From Lolliginicoccus suaedae (GTDB lineage Bacteria; Actinomycetota; Actinomycetes; Mycobacteriales; Mycobacteriaceae), in assembly GCF_008312885.1 (NCBI RefSeq), contig NZ_VSSO01000001.1, forward strand, positions 558,001 to 622,000: a stretch of 64,000 bases of DNA, in the 5' to 3' direction. The notes below the pieces were generated by a model that saw nothing but the letters and a program-made list of their open reading frames with translations, was not told the DNA's origin and searched no databases. A program made the translations under genes and the position numbers. How positions within the stretch are numbered: the stretch's first letter is position 1; the number at the start of each line of letters is the position of its first letter. Positions 16,039 through 25,540 of the stretch are shown in pieces.

Positions 16039-17049
16039 ATGGACAGCGAGACTCTCGCCGCCGCCCATCGCGAGCAATGGCAACGGCTCGCCGAGCTGTC
16101 GCGACGAGCGGGCAGGCTCACCGGCTCCGAGGCTGACGAACTAGTCGCCCTCTACCAGCAAGCAACGACCCACCTATCGATCGCCCGCACCACCACGCAC
16201 GATCCCCGCCTCGTCGACGAGCTCACCATGCTCGTCACCCGGGCCCGCTCCGCCATCACCGGGACGCCCGCCCCAAGCTGGCATGCCATCACGCGGTTCG
16301 CCACCTGCACGTTCCCCGCCGCGCTCTACCGCACCCGCGCCTGGTGGATCGCCACGACCGCGGCCTTCCTCGCCATGACCGTCCTCATCGCCACCTGGGT
16401 CGCCCGGGATCCCGCGGTGCGCGCAGCCGTCGCCGCGCCCGAGGAGATCCGCGAGCTCACCCGGCCCGGTGGCGACTTCGAGTCCTACTACTCCACGCAC
16501 CCGGCCGCCTCGTTCGCCGCGCAGGTATGGACCAACAATGCCTACATCGCTGCGGCCTCGCTGATCGTCGGCATCCTTATCGTGCCGGTGGTGTACATCC
16601 TGTTCATCAACGCCGCCAACGTCGCCGTCGCCGCCGGGCTCATGTCGGCCGCCGATCGGCTCGATGTGTTCCTCGGGCTCATCCTCCCCCACGGGCTGCT
16701 CGAGCTCTCCGCAGTGTTCGTCGCGGCCGGAGCAGGAATGCGGCTGGGCTGGACGCTCATCGATCCCGGCCCCCGCGCGCGCGGCCGGGCCCTCGCCGAG
16801 GAAGGCCGGGTCGTTGCCATCCTCGCGCTCGGGCTAGCCCTTGTCCTGCTCGTATCGGGCCTCATCGAAGCAGTTGTCACCCCAAGCGGGCTCGGCACCC
16901 CGGCGCGCATCGGCATCGGGGTCGTAGCGGAGGTTGCTTTCCTCGCCTACGCCCTGGTCATCGGCCGCAACGCGGTGGCGCGCGGCAGCATCGGCGACCT
17001 CCCGGGCCAGTCCGGGCACAACCACGCGCCCGTCTCCGCTCCCGCGTAG
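16039..17049 (+). CDS. SpoIIM (stage II sporulation M)-family membrane protein
   Basis: The 336-residue protein begins MDSETLAAAHREQWQRLAEL, the usual actinobacterial SpoIIM-family start, so ATG 16039 is chosen over the upstream TTG at 15988. A soluble helical N-terminal part (~80 residues) is followed by about six hydrophobic helices, with the conserved ASFAAQVWTNNAYIAA and LILPHGLLELSAVFVAAGAG segments. In mycobacteria the orthologue is linked to the RDD/MoxR/DUF58 genes, and here the same set lies just downstream on the other strand. Its role in non-spore-formers is unknown; envelope assembly is assumed. Confidence 0.88.
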   Translation: MDSETLAAAHREQWQRLAELSRRAGRLTGSEADELVALYQQATTHLSIARTTTHDPRLVDELTMLVTRARSAITGTPAPSWHAITRFATCTFPAALYRTRAWWIATTAAFLAMTVLIATWVARDPAVRAAVAAPEEIRELTRPGGDFESYYSTHPAASFAAQVWTNNAYIAAASLIVGILIVPVVYILFINAANVAVAAGLMSAADRLDVFLGLILPHGLLELSAVFVAAGAGMRLGWTLIDPGPRARGRALAEEGRVVAILALGLALVLLVSGLIEAVVTPSGLGTPARIGIGVVAEVAFLAYALVIGRNAVARGSIGDLPGQSGHNHAPVSAPA

Positions 17050-17194
17050 CTCAGCGCGGGCGGCCGACTGATGCCGGATAGTCACCCGACCGTATGTCGT
17101 TCGTGCTTCAACCATGCCTACTGTGGTGCGAGCTAGTTCACGAGACCACAAGGCCGCCAGGGCCACTGGCTCGCTCGCCACCCCAGGAGGACCC

Positions 17195-18583
17195 TTGACC
17201 GCGCTCACCCGCAGGCAAGCATTGATCATCGCCGCCGCGACCACGACCGCGACCGCCATCGGACCCGCGGGACTGATCGGCACCCGCCCGGCGCAGGCTT
17301 TGCCCGCTCGCCGATCGCCTCGCTCGGTGACCCACACCGCGAGCGACGGCACCACGCTGACCGACGTCCCGCTCGACGGCACCAGCATCGCCCGCGGACC
17401 CGTGGGCATCAGCAGCCCGAGCGAGATCTCGCAGGTCTTCGAGGTCGCCCAGGACGAGCCGTTCAACCTCCTCGGCGTCGCCTGGGAGGGCCCAGGCATG
17501 CTCGACGGGCAATGCCGGGCGCGCGCCAGCGACGGTACCTGGGGCGAATGGCGCGACCTCCACGGCGGCCACGGCCCGAACAACATCGCGGACCCGGCAG
17601 CCCCGGATGTCCGCAACGGCACCGAGCTCGTCTTCTTCGGCCAGACAACGGCAGTCCAGATCCATGTGCGCGGGCAACGGATCGCTGGCGTGCAGACAAC
17701 CACCACCCCGGGCATGCCCGGAGGGCTCTCCGCCGTGCTCGTGCGACCGAGCGCCGCGCCACTCCGTCCCGCGCAGGATGCGGATCGCGCACCCACCAGC
17801 ATCGCGGGCACCCCCGCCAAGCCGCGCGTCATCACCCGCAGGCAATGGGGCGCCGACGAATCGATCCGCAGGCGCAACACCGTCTACAACGATAGCCTGG
17901 GCGGCGTCGCGATCCACCACACCGCCGGCAACAACCAGTACACCGAGTCCGAGGCCCGGCAGATCGTGCGCGGCATCTACGCCTACCACACCTTGACGCT
18001 CGGCTGGGGCGACGTTGGCTACCACGCCCTCGTCGACAAGTTCGGCAACATCTACGAGGGCCGCTTCGGCGGAATGGACCGGCCGGTCCAGGGTGCTCAC
18101 GCCGGTGGCTTCAATGAGAACACCGCAGGATTCTCGATGATCGGGACATTCACCAGCAGCGCGCCCTCCTCCGCGCAGATCACCGCCATCGCCGAGCTCA
18201 CCGGGTGGCGGCTGGCCACAGCGAACGCGCTCAACCCGGCTGGCACGCAACCCACGCTCACCGCCACGGGCACCACGGTCATGTACTCGGAGGGCACCAG
18301 CTTCACCTGGGTGCCGCAGGGCCAGCCGATCACCGTACCGATCGTGTTCGCGCACCGCGACGTCAACAACACCGAGTGCCCCGGCACGCAGGGCTACCGA
18401 TACCTCGGGCAGATCCGCAGCACGGCCGCCGCCTACATGAAGGACAACAGCGGTGGCGAGCAACCCACCGAGCCCACCGAGCCGTCGGAACCCACCCAGC
18501 CGTCGGAGCCGTCGGAGCCCCAGCAGCCTAGTCAGCCACCGAGCGGCGGCTCCCCCACCGGGCTCGGCAGCCTGAGCCGCTAG
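17195..18583 (+). CDS. Tat-exported N-acetylmuramoyl-L-alanine amidase (PGRP/amidase_2)
   Basis: The 462-residue protein starts at TTG 17195, chosen because AGGAGG stands 4 nt upstream and a Tat signal (LTRRQALIIAA, cleavage near AQALPA) follows directly. Residues ~45-200 form a beta-rich domain seen in actinobacterial PGRP proteins. The amidase domain follows at about 215-415, with RRQWGADE, the zinc ligands His241/His242 region (AIHHTAG), GYHALVDKFGNIYEG and FAHRDVNNTECPG (Cys395). The tail is a low-complexity stretch of PTEPSEPTQPSEP-type repeats, probably a wall-spanning spacer. It cleaves the amide bond between MurNAc and the stem peptide. Confidence 0.92.
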   Translation: MTALTRRQALIIAAATTTATAIGPAGLIGTRPAQALPARRSPRSVTHTASDGTTLTDVPLDGTSIARGPVGISSPSEISQVFEVAQDEPFNLLGVAWEGPGMLDGQCRARASDGTWGEWRDLHGGHGPNNIADPAAPDVRNGTELVFFGQTTAVQIHVRGQRIAGVQTTTTPGMPGGLSAVLVRPSAAPLRPAQDADRAPTSIAGTPAKPRVITRRQWGADESIRRRNTVYNDSLGGVAIHHTAGNNQYTESEARQIVRGIYAYHTLTLGWGDVGYHALVDKFGNIYEGRFGGMDRPVQGAHAGGFNENTAGFSMIGTFTSSAPSSAQITAIAELTGWRLATANALNPAGTQPTLTATGTTVMYSEGTSFTWVPQGQPITVPIVFAHRDVNNTECPGTQGYRYLGQIRSTAAAYMKDNSGGEQPTEPTEPSEPTQPSEPSEPQQPSQPPSGGSPTGLGSLSR

Positions 18584-18598
18584 CACTGGTCCCGCTCC

Positions 18599-19939
18599 CT
18601 ACAAGCGCCCGGCGGCCTTCAGCGCGAGGTACTGATCAGCGAGGGCGGGCGGCAACTCCTCTGGCCCCGCATCGACGACGATGACTCCTCGCGCGCGCAA
18701 CGAGGCCGCGACACCGTCGCGCTGCGCGAGGTCCTGCTCGGCAGCCGCTGCCGCATGGACGGCATCACTGCTCGAGCGATCCCGGGCGATATCGCACAGC
18801 GCCGGGTCAGCGACCGACGCGAGGATCACCTGGTGCCGGGCGAGCAGCCCACCGAGCACGGGTAGCCAGGAATGCTGGATCGCTGCGGGCTCGAGCGGGG
18901 TCACGAGCACCACGAGGCACCGCTTGCGGCCCCTGCGCAGCACCTCCGCCACCAGGCCTGCCGCGCTGGTCTCGGCAAGCCGCGGCTCCACTGTGGCCAT
19001 CGCCTCCACCATGGCGGGAAGCAGCACCGATTCCGTCGTGCCCGACGCGCGGGAGGTGACCGCCACATCGTGCGAGAAGTAGTCCACCCGGTCCCCCGCC
19101 CGGCACGCCAGCACAGCGAGCAACAGGGCCGCATCGAGCTGCGCGTCCAGGCGCGGCGCATCCCCCACCCGGCCCGCGGAAGTGCGGCCGCTATCGACCA
19201 CGATGAGGATGCGGCGATCCCGCTCCGGGCGCCAGGTGCGGACCATCACATCGCGGGAGCGGGCCGTGGCGCGCCAATCGATCGAGCGCACATCATCACC
19301 CGGCACATACTCGCGCAGCGCATCGAACTCGGTTCCCTCGCCCCGCCCGAGCACCGATTGCCGCCCGTCGAGCTCCCGCAGCCGCGCCGTGCGCGACGGC
19401 AAGTGCTTGCGGCTCGTGAACGGTGGCAGCGCCCGCACTGATCCAGGGACATGCCGATCATGCTGCCGCCCCGCGATGCCCAGCGGCCCCACCGATCGGA
19501 TCGTCGTCGCCACCACATGGCGGTCGCCCCTGCGCACCGGCGCGATCCGCACGGCAACAGCACGCGCGTTCCCCGGGGGGATATCGATGGCCCATTGATT
19601 GCCGGTGGCACCTGCGCTGGGAACCCAGGCGTCACGCGCGTGCCCCCGCACCCTGCGCCGACCCTCGTTAACGATCCGCAGGCGCGACTCCACGCTCTCC
19701 CCGAGCCGCACCGACCTCTCCCCCGACCTGGTCACCTCGATCTCCCGCAGCGATCCGGCCAACGCCCAATCGGTGACGATCAGAGCCAGCATGAGCAGCG
19801 CCGCGCCGCCGAGCCCCCACCACGACGGAGCAAGAACCCCCACCACTGGGGCGGCCGCGATCGCCAGCGCGCCCGCGCGCCCGGTCACGACCACGCTCCC
19901 GCCACCGGTTGTCATCGCGGCACCGCCACTGGTTGTCAT
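18599..19939 (-). CDS. DUF58 protein (vWA-like) of the MoxR cluster
   Basis: The 446-residue protein has two N-terminal membrane helices (AGALAIAAAPVVGVLAP, GLGGAALLMLALIVTDWAL) and an immunoglobulin-like stretch. The DUF58 signature follows as EFDALREYVPGDDVRSIDW, then a vWA-like domain with the MIDAS-type ILIVVDSGRTSAG. It partners MoxR ATPases in chaperone or maturation complexes. The ATG overlaps the MoxR stop by 4 bp. The first codons contain a small in-frame direct repeat (MTTSGG, MTTGGG), so a start at 19939 or 8 codons later is possible. Confidence 0.9.
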   Translation of the reverse strand: MTTSGGAAMTTGGGSVVVTGRAGALAIAAAPVVGVLAPSWWGLGGAALLMLALIVTDWALAGSLREIEVTRSGERSVRLGESVESRLRIVNEGRRRVRGHARDAWVPSAGATGNQWAIDIPPGNARAVAVRIAPVRRGDRHVVATTIRSVGPLGIAGRQHDRHVPGSVRALPPFTSRKHLPSRTARLRELDGRQSVLGRGEGTEFDALREYVPGDDVRSIDWRATARSRDVMVRTWRPERDRRILIVVDSGRTSAGRVGDAPRLDAQLDAALLLAVLACRAGDRVDYFSHDVAVTSRASGTTESVLLPAMVEAMATVEPRLAETSAAGLVAEVLRRGRKRCLVVLVTPLEPAAIQHSWLPVLGGLLARHQVILASVADPALCDIARDRSSSDAVHAAAAAEQDLAQRDGVAASLRARGVIVVDAGPEELPPALADQYLALKAAGRL

Positions 19940-20904
19940 CGCGGCACTGCCACGGTCGCGAGCACGTGGTCGAGCACCCCCTCCGCCGTGGTGCCGTCCA
20001 TCTCCGCCTCGGGCCGCAGGCCAAGCCGGTGGCGCAGCGCCGGGCGGGCGATCGCCTTCACATCGTCGGGGGTCACATAGTCACGCCCCACCAGCCATGC
20101 CCAGGCCCGCGCGGCATGCAGCAGGGCCGTCGCCCCGCGCGGCGAGACACCGAGCTGCACCGCCGGAACCGCTCGCGTGGCGCGGCACAGATCGACCCCA
20201 TAGCCCACGATCTCCTCCCCGACCGTGACGCCCCGCACCTCCTCGCGGGCCGCCGCGAGATCCGCCGCGCTCGCGACCACGCGCACCCCGGCCCCGGCCA
20301 GGTCATGCGGATCGAAGCCCGCCATGTGCCGCGCGACGAGCCCCGTCTCGTCCTCGCGCGGGGGCAGGCCCATCGTGAGCTTGAGCAGGAACCGGTCGAG
20401 CTGCGCCTCGGGCAGCGAGTACGTCCCTTCCTGCTCCACCGGGTTCTGGGTGGCGACGACCACGAATGGATCGGGCAGCATGCGGGATTCCCCGTCCGCG
20501 GTGACCTGGCGCTCCTCCATCGCCTCGAGCAGCGCGGACTGGGTCTTCGGCGGGGTGCGGTTGATCTCATCCGCGATGAGCAGGTTCGTGAACACTGGCC
20601 CCTCGCGGAACGAGAACCGCTCCGCCGCGGCGTGGTAGATGATCGATCCGGTGATGTCGGAAGGCATCAGGTCGGGGGTGAACTGCACGCGCGTCGAGCG
20701 CAGGCCGAGGCTCGCGGCGAGCGCGCGGACGAGCAGGGTTTTCGCCACCCCCGGTACCCCCTCGATGAGCACGTGGCCCCGGCACAGCAGAGCCACGAGC
20801 AGCCCGCTGACCGCAGCGTCCTGGCCGATCACGGCCTTGCCGATCTCTTTGCGCACGGCATTCATGGCCTCGCGGGGGCTGCTGGCATTCTGTGGTGAGC
20901 TCAT
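19936..20904 (-). CDS. MoxR-family AAA+ ATPase
   Basis: The 322-residue MoxR ATPase has Walker A GVPGVAKT, Walker B LLIADEINRTPPKTQSALL, sensor 1 VVATQNPVEQEGTY and the arginine-finger helix region EAQLDRFLL. A C-terminal lid has GVSPRGATALLHAARAWAW. It is translationally coupled with DUF58 and DUF4350 on both sides through ATGA overlaps. MoxR proteins act with vWA/DUF58 partners in folding or metal insertion of client proteins; the client here is not known. Confidence 0.94.
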   Translation of the reverse strand: MSSPQNASSPREAMNAVRKEIGKAVIGQDAAVSGLLVALLCRGHVLIEGVPGVAKTLLVRALAASLGLRSTRVQFTPDLMPSDITGSIIYHAAAERFSFREGPVFTNLLIADEINRTPPKTQSALLEAMEERQVTADGESRMLPDPFVVVATQNPVEQEGTYSLPEAQLDRFLLKLTMGLPPREDETGLVARHMAGFDPHDLAGAGVRVVASAADLAAAREEVRGVTVGEEIVGYGVDLCRATRAVPAVQLGVSPRGATALLHAARAWAWLVGRDYVTPDDVKAIARPALRHRLGLRPEAEMDGTTAEGVLDHVLATVAVPR

Positions 20905-22061
20905 GGGTGGGTTCCCTCCGGGGTGTCACGGCCAAGGTCGAGGTCATGCTCGAGGTCGGCGAGCTCGCGGGCCAGCACGAGCAACGCCGAGTCATCGGTG
21001 GGCCCGGGCCCGTGCAGCAGTCCGGTGACAGCGCCAGGCTCCCGGCCCGTCCGCGCGGCGATGGTGGCCGCGAGGGTGCGATCATCGGTGCTTCGGGGCA
21101 GCCGCAGCGCGCGGGCGGCCCGGTGGGTCGTGGCGGCGCGCAGGACGGTTGCGGCATGGGCGTGGTCGCGGGCGCGCTGATAGAGGCGGGCGCGCCCCTC
21201 GTGGGTCTCGGTGGCGCGGATGATCACCGGTAGTGGCTCAGTGACGATCGGGCCGAGGCGTCGGGCGCGCCACGCGGCGAGCAGCACTACTCCGACGAAC
21301 ACCTGGGCGGCGGCGAACCACCAGCCCGGCGGGATCAGGGAGACCAGCGACTGCTCGTCGGTGCGGAACGCCGGATCGGTGGGGCTCGGCAGGTACCAGG
21401 CGAGCGCGGGGTGCCGGCCGAGCAGCATCATCGACAGGGCGGCATTGCCCTCATCGCCCAGGTGCTCGTTGGTGAGCACATCGGCGGAGCCGAGGATGAT
21501 GATGGTGCCATTGCCCGCGCTGGCGGGAATGACCACGAGCGACTCGTCGTAGCAGCTGATCGCTGAAGGCCCGGCGCTGTAGCGGGCGCCGCCGAGGGTG
21601 GAACGCCCGGCCATCGCGGCAGCGGGCAGGGCGCAACCGGGATCGAGCGCGGCCGTGAGCGCGGGGCCGCGCAGCTCCACCTCACCGGGCAGTTCCTCGA
21701 GCAGCGACTGGCCCGGGTCGACAAGGACAGTGGCGCTCGCGGTTCTGATGAGGTCCAGGACCCGCTGGCTGGGCATGTCCGCGGGGTCGGTGATGAGGAT
21801 TGTGCCGCCCGGGGCAGCGGCGCGCGCCTCGTCGTAGGACTCGATCCGGCTGGCTTGCACGCCTTGCTCGCGCAGCAGCACGTCGAGCGCGCGGGTGCCC
21901 GACGGTGCCGCCGAGCGCGGATCGAGAGGCGTGCTGGTATCGGTCCCGCCGATGAGGACGGTGATGATGGCCGTGCTGACCACAGCGACGGCGATCAGCA
22001 GGGGCGCGCGCACGGCATGCCAGCGCTCGCGCCAGGTCGTGGGGCGCGGCAAGGCGCTCAC
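20901..22061 (-). CDS. DUF4350 membrane protein
   Basis: The 386-residue protein has one N-terminal helix (LLIAVAVVSTAIITVLIGG), an extracytoplasmic ~200-residue domain with the DUF4350 pattern (GTRALDVLLREQGVQ, ILITDPADMPSQRVLD), a second helix (WWFAAAQVFVGVVLLAAW) and a cytosolic C-terminal domain. It starts with GTG overlapping the DUF4129 stop (GTGA). In the mycobacterial cluster the counterpart stands between DUF4129 and MoxR. Its biochemical role is unknown. Confidence 0.85.
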   Translation of the reverse strand: MSALPRPTTWRERWHAVRAPLLIAVAVVSTAIITVLIGGTDTSTPLDPRSAAPSGTRALDVLLREQGVQASRIESYDEARAAAPGGTILITDPADMPSQRVLDLIRTASATVLVDPGQSLLEELPGEVELRGPALTAALDPGCALPAAAMAGRSTLGGARYSAGPSAISCYDESLVVIPASAGNGTIIILGSADVLTNEHLGDEGNAALSMMLLGRHPALAWYLPSPTDPAFRTDEQSLVSLIPPGWWFAAAQVFVGVVLLAAWRARRLGPIVTEPLPVIIRATETHEGRARLYQRARDHAHAATVLRAATTHRAARALRLPRSTDDRTLAATIAARTGREPGAVTGLLHGPGPTDDSALLVLARELADLEHDLDLGRDTPEGTHP

Positions 22062-22735
22062 CGGGGTGCCTCGGGGGTCGCGCCGATGGGCTGGTCCTTG
22101 CTCGCCCGGCCGATGGCGAGGGCATCATCGGCGGCGGCGATGGCCGCGTAGTCGCTCATCGTGGCCTCGCGGTGCCCGTAGAGCACGTCATCGAGCACCC
22201 GGGCGGCGGAGCGCATCGCCGTGGCTGCGTCTGGATGGTCGTCCCGCAGGCGCTCGGCGAGCTCCCAGGCCGTGGAGCCGCGGGTGTCGTCGATGATGCC
22301 ACGCTCCTCGAGGCTGGTAGTGGCGGCGTGGAACCGGGCGGCGATGGCCGTGGCGAGGTCTCCCGCGCGGATCGCGCTCTCCGCCAGGAGTCGATGGTCA
22401 CGTGCACTCTTGCTCGCCATGCCCCTGAGCCGGGAGCGTGCGGCACGGCTGTTGCGCAGCGCTCCTGCCCGCCACCGAACCAGCAGGATCGCCAGGACCA
22501 GGACGGCGAGGAGGACGAGGAGGCTACCGGTTCCTCCTGGGGCGGCGCCCTCGATGCCGGCCAGCGCAAGGCTGATCGCCTGGCTGATCTGCTCGAGCAG
22601 CCACGCCGTCGCTTGCTCGAGCAGCGATGGTCGCTGCTCGAGGTAGACCGCTCGGGACAGTTCCTCGCGCGCGGCGGCCCCCGCCGGATCCCGAGCGATC
22701 TCGACGGGGGGCTGCAGCGCGCTCAGTGACGGCAT
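22058..22735 (-). CDS. DUF4129 domain membrane protein
   Basis: The 225-residue protein starts at ATG 22735, 7 nt after the stop of the upstream gene. It has one central helix (GSLLVLLAVLVLAILLVRW) followed by a conserved cytosolic helical domain (ESAIRAGDLATAIAARFHA, GSTAWELAERLRDDHPDA, ARVLDDVLYGHREAT) that defines DUF4129. Some relatives are fused to transglutaminase domains; this one is not. The gene belongs to the DUF4129-DUF4350-MoxR-DUF58 chain. Confidence 0.85.
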   Translation of the reverse strand: MPSLSALQPPVEIARDPAGAAAREELSRAVYLEQRPSLLEQATAWLLEQISQAISLALAGIEGAAPGGTGSLLVLLAVLVLAILLVRWRAGALRNSRAARSRLRGMASKSARDHRLLAESAIRAGDLATAIAARFHAATTSLEERGIIDDTRGSTAWELAERLRDDHPDAATAMRSAARVLDDVLYGHREATMSDYAAIAAADDALAIGRASKDQPIGATPEAPR

Positions 22736-22742
22736 CGCTTGG

Positions 22743-23783
22743 CTACCCGGCGCCCTGCTCCCCGCTAGCGCGGGCAAGCTCGATGTCGAGCCCCTCCTTG
22801 CGCATGCGCAGGTCGACGTAGAGCAGCGAGGTGGCTGCCGTGGAGAAGGGCGTGACGACGATGGACAACAGGATCCCTCCGATCGCCGAGATGACGAGCA
22901 CCGGGACGTTGCTGGCCGTCGCGTAGCCGGCGATTCCGCTGAGGATCCCGAACGGGATCATGAAGATCAGACTGATACCGATGACAATGAGCATCACGAG
23001 CAGCAGCACGCCCAGCACCCGCCACCACGTGCCGCGCACCAGCGCGATCGAGCGCTTGATGGCTGTGATCACACCGGATTTCTCGAACACCAGCGCCGGC
23101 ACGGAGAGCGAGACGAGCACGCCCACCCACACCACGAGCGCTAGGGCTGCGAGCACCGCGACGATGCCGATGGCCCAGTGCACGAAGAAGCTCCCGGTCA
23201 CGATAGCGACCAGCGTGATCCCCGCGACGACACCGAGCAGGTACAGGCCGAGGATCCGCAGCAAGTGCGGGCGAGCCGCGGTCCAGGTCTCCCCGATGGT
23301 GATGCGATCGCCGAGCACGGCTGTCTTGACGACAGTGGTCAGCATGCCGAGCAGCACGATCGTGACGAGCCCGGAGATCACCGCAGCGATCAGCTGGCCC
23401 CCGACCCATCCGGCCATCCCTTCCGGCGCGGTGTCCATCGCGGCTGGATCGAACGCCACGTCAGCGGTGGGGATCTGCGCGACGGTCGCGATGACTTGGC
23501 CGATGGTGACCAGGATCGCGGTGAGGCCGAACATGACGACCGCGTAGCGGGTCATTGTCTTGACCGCGCCGTCGAGGATCTCGCCGACGCCGAGGGGACG
23601 CAGCGGGATCACGCCGGGCCGGGGCGCGCCGAAGCGTGCCGGGTCCACTGGCTGCATGGGGGGCATGCCGTAGCCGTCCTGCGGTCCCGCCGCGGCACCT
23701 GGTGGTGGCTCGTAGCCGGGTGGTGGTGGCCAGTTCCCCCGTGGATCGTCGCTGCCTGGATTCGAGCCCGGTGGATGGGTCAT
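22743..23783 (-). CDS. Polytopic membrane protein (glycerophosphoryl diester phosphodiesterase membrane-domain type)
   Basis: The 346-residue protein has a Pro/Gly-rich cytosolic N-terminus (PPPGYEPPPGAAAGP) and about six long hydrophobic helices arranged as in the GDPD membrane-domain family (PLGVGEILDGAVKTMTRY start, TWTAARPHLLRILGLYLL, WWRVLGVLLLVMLIVIG). No phosphodiesterase domain follows. The start at 23783 has AAGGGGGAA 3 nt upstream; a longer frame to 23942 is not needed. It is probably first gene of the five-gene envelope operon that continues through DUF4129, DUF4350, MoxR and DUF58. Confidence 0.8.
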   Translation of the reverse strand: MTHPPGSNPGSDDPRGNWPPPPGYEPPPGAAAGPQDGYGMPPMQPVDPARFGAPRPGVIPLRPLGVGEILDGAVKTMTRYAVVMFGLTAILVTIGQVIATVAQIPTADVAFDPAAMDTAPEGMAGWVGGQLIAAVISGLVTIVLLGMLTTVVKTAVLGDRITIGETWTAARPHLLRILGLYLLGVVAGITLVAIVTGSFFVHWAIGIVAVLAALALVVWVGVLVSLSVPALVFEKSGVITAIKRSIALVRGTWWRVLGVLLLVMLIVIGISLIFMIPFGILSGIAGYATASNVPVLVISAIGGILLSIVVTPFSTAATSLLYVDLRMRKEGLDIELARASGEQGAG

Positions 23784-24015
23784 CGTTCCCCCTTCGATCG
23801 TGTCAGGACGCGCCAGCCAGCTGGTGCCACGTGGATCCCTCCGGCTGGTTCGCCTCAGTGAACTCAGAGTCTGCCAGCCCTTGGCCGCGTACGCAGCGCG
23901 GGCGGCCACGCCCACCGGGCCGTTGCGCCCGGGCCGTTCCATTCGCCCGGAACCGGCCGCGGATCGCGCGCTCCTGCGACGATGAGATCCCAGCGCGCAG
24001 GAGGTCTACCCCATC

Positions 24016-24567
24016 ATGAGGAAACTGATCTATCCCATCGGCGTTTCCGTCGATGGCTATATCAACGATCGCGACGGCAGCATCGACTGGACCGAACCGG
24101 ACGACGAGCTGCACCAGTACCACAACGACAGGTACCGCGAGATCGAGATCTCGCTGCATGGCCGACGCCTGTACCAGCTGATGGCCGAGTACTGGCCGCG
24201 CGTGACCGAGGACGCGCCGCCCATCGAGCGCGAGTTCGGCGGGCTCTGGACCGAGAAGCCCAAGTTCGTGTTCTCCCGGACGCTAGCCGAGGTCCAGTGG
24301 AACAGCACCTTGGTCAGCGAGAACGCGGTCGAGGTGGTGCGCGGGCTCAAGGCCGGTGGCGATGGCGCGATGGAGGTCGGTGGCGCGGGACTGGCGGCGT
24401 CGCTGATGCCGCACGGGCTCATCGACGAGTACCAGCTCTTCATCTCGCCCGTGGTTCTCGGCGGAGGCACGCCCCTGTTCCCGCCACTGGACAAGCGCAT
24501 CCGGCTCCGATTGGCCGAAACGCGGCACTTCGACACCGCGGTGATGCTGCGCTACCTGGCCGACTGA
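24016..24567 (+). CDS. Dihydrofolate reductase-like (RibD C-terminal domain) protein
   Basis: The 183-residue protein belongs to the RibD_C/DHFR-like group: KLIYPIGVSVDGYINDRDGSI at the N-terminus (shown in part), FVFSRTLAEV in the middle, and the NADPH-binding VGGAGLAASLMPHGLIDEY and SPVVLGGGTPLF near the end. Such stand-alone proteins reduce unknown substrates with NAD(P)H and are not true folate enzymes. AGGAGG lies 11 nt upstream. The gene interrupts the envelope cluster between the membrane protein and RDD genes and points against both. Confidence 0.87.
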   Translation: MRKLIYPIGVSVDGYINDRDGSIDWTEPDDELHQYHNDRYREIEISLHGRRLYQLMAEYWPRVTEDAPPIEREFGGLWTEKPKFVFSRTLAEVQWNSTLVSENAVEVVRGLKAGGDGAMEVGGAGLAASLMPHGLIDEYQLFISPVVLGGGTPLFPPLDKRIRLRLAETRHFDTAVMLRYLAD

Positions 24568-24587
24568 CGCCCGGGCACGCGGAACCG

Positions 24588-25403
24588 TCAGCGTGGCGGC
24601 GCGGCCCAGGGGTCGTCGCTGGCGGGGCCGCCGGAACGGGGCGCGGGGGCCGCCTGGCTCCGGGGGCGGGCGAGACGGGCCCGGCGCTCGGCCACGAGAT
24701 CGCTGATCACATCCTCGTCCGGCAGTCCTGCGGGCGGCGTGGCTCCGGTGCGCTTCAGCAAGCTCGCCGCGAGATCAGCAGCGATGCGATCGCGCGCGGC
24801 CACCGAGAACGAGTCGCGGCGCGCGAGGAACTGCTGGGCAGACTGGTGCAACGCCGGGCCGACATCGGTGAGATCGACGGTGCGGGTCCAGTCCGCTCGG
24901 CCGCGAGGGTTGCTGCCCGCTGCGGCGACCACCGGGGCGAGCCGCTCGCGCACGACGATGGTCCCCGCGAGATGGTCCCCGGCCCTTTTCCCCGCGGGGC
25001 TCGCCAGCGACGTCACGAGCGCGACCGCGCCGAAGAAGCCCAGCACCCAGAAATCGAGGAAGAATCCCGCGAGCCCCCGCACGAGGGCATGGCGGCCACT
25101 GATGGTTCCTCCGTCATCGCGCAGCACCCGCAGCCCCATGATGGCCTTGCCGAGGCTGCGGCCCCGTGTCAGCGTCTCGACCAGCACGGGCAGGGCGATC
25201 ATCACCAGGATGACGAGCAGGAGGGAGATCGCGGCGTGGGCGGCGGGATCGAGCGCGGGCAGCGCCGAGAACAGCACGGCGAGAAGCGTGCCGAGCAGGG
25301 TGAGCTGCACGGTCACATCGATGGCCATCGCGACGCCGCGGCTGGCGAAGGTAGCGTGCCGCAGGTCGAGCTGGACCGCTTCGCCGGATACGAGTGCGGG
25401 CAT
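24588..25403 (-). CDS. RDD-family membrane protein
   Basis: The 271-residue protein starts at ATG 25403 (MPALVSGEAVQLDL), matching the mycobacterial RDD orthologues; upstream codons to 25538 are of unlike composition. Four hydrophobic helices carry the RDD pattern (FASRGVAMAIDVTVQL with the Arg and Asp; TRGRSLGKAIMGLRVL; GKRAGDHLAGTIVV). The C-terminal ~100 residues are polar, Arg/Ala-rich and probably cytosolic. In relatives the gene accompanies SpoIIM, MoxR and DUF58. The function is not established; ion transport has been suggested for some RDD proteins. Confidence 0.88.
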   Translation of the reverse strand: MPALVSGEAVQLDLRHATFASRGVAMAIDVTVQLTLLGTLLAVLFSALPALDPAAHAAISLLLVILVMIALPVLVETLTRGRSLGKAIMGLRVLRDDGGTISGRHALVRGLAGFFLDFWVLGFFGAVALVTSLASPAGKRAGDHLAGTIVVRERLAPVVAAAGSNPRGRADWTRTVDLTDVGPALHQSAQQFLARRDSFSVAARDRIAADLAASLLKRTGATPPAGLPDEDVISDLVAERRARLARPRSQAAPAPRSGGPASDDPWAAPPR

Positions 25404-25540
25404 GGCAACCACGGTATCCGTGCCGCCCCGGCCCCGCACAGGAGCGGAACCGCGCGGTGTACGCGATCTGGAAGCTTGTGCCCTACCAGCACGCATTGGA
25501 TAGGATCGGGACCACCGATCATCAGGGGAGCCGTGCACGC

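Noticed and set aside
25404-25538. N-terminal 45 residues of the RDD frame
   Set aside because: Polar Arg/Ser-rich composition, overlap with the VanW promoter region and a standard RDD start at 25403.
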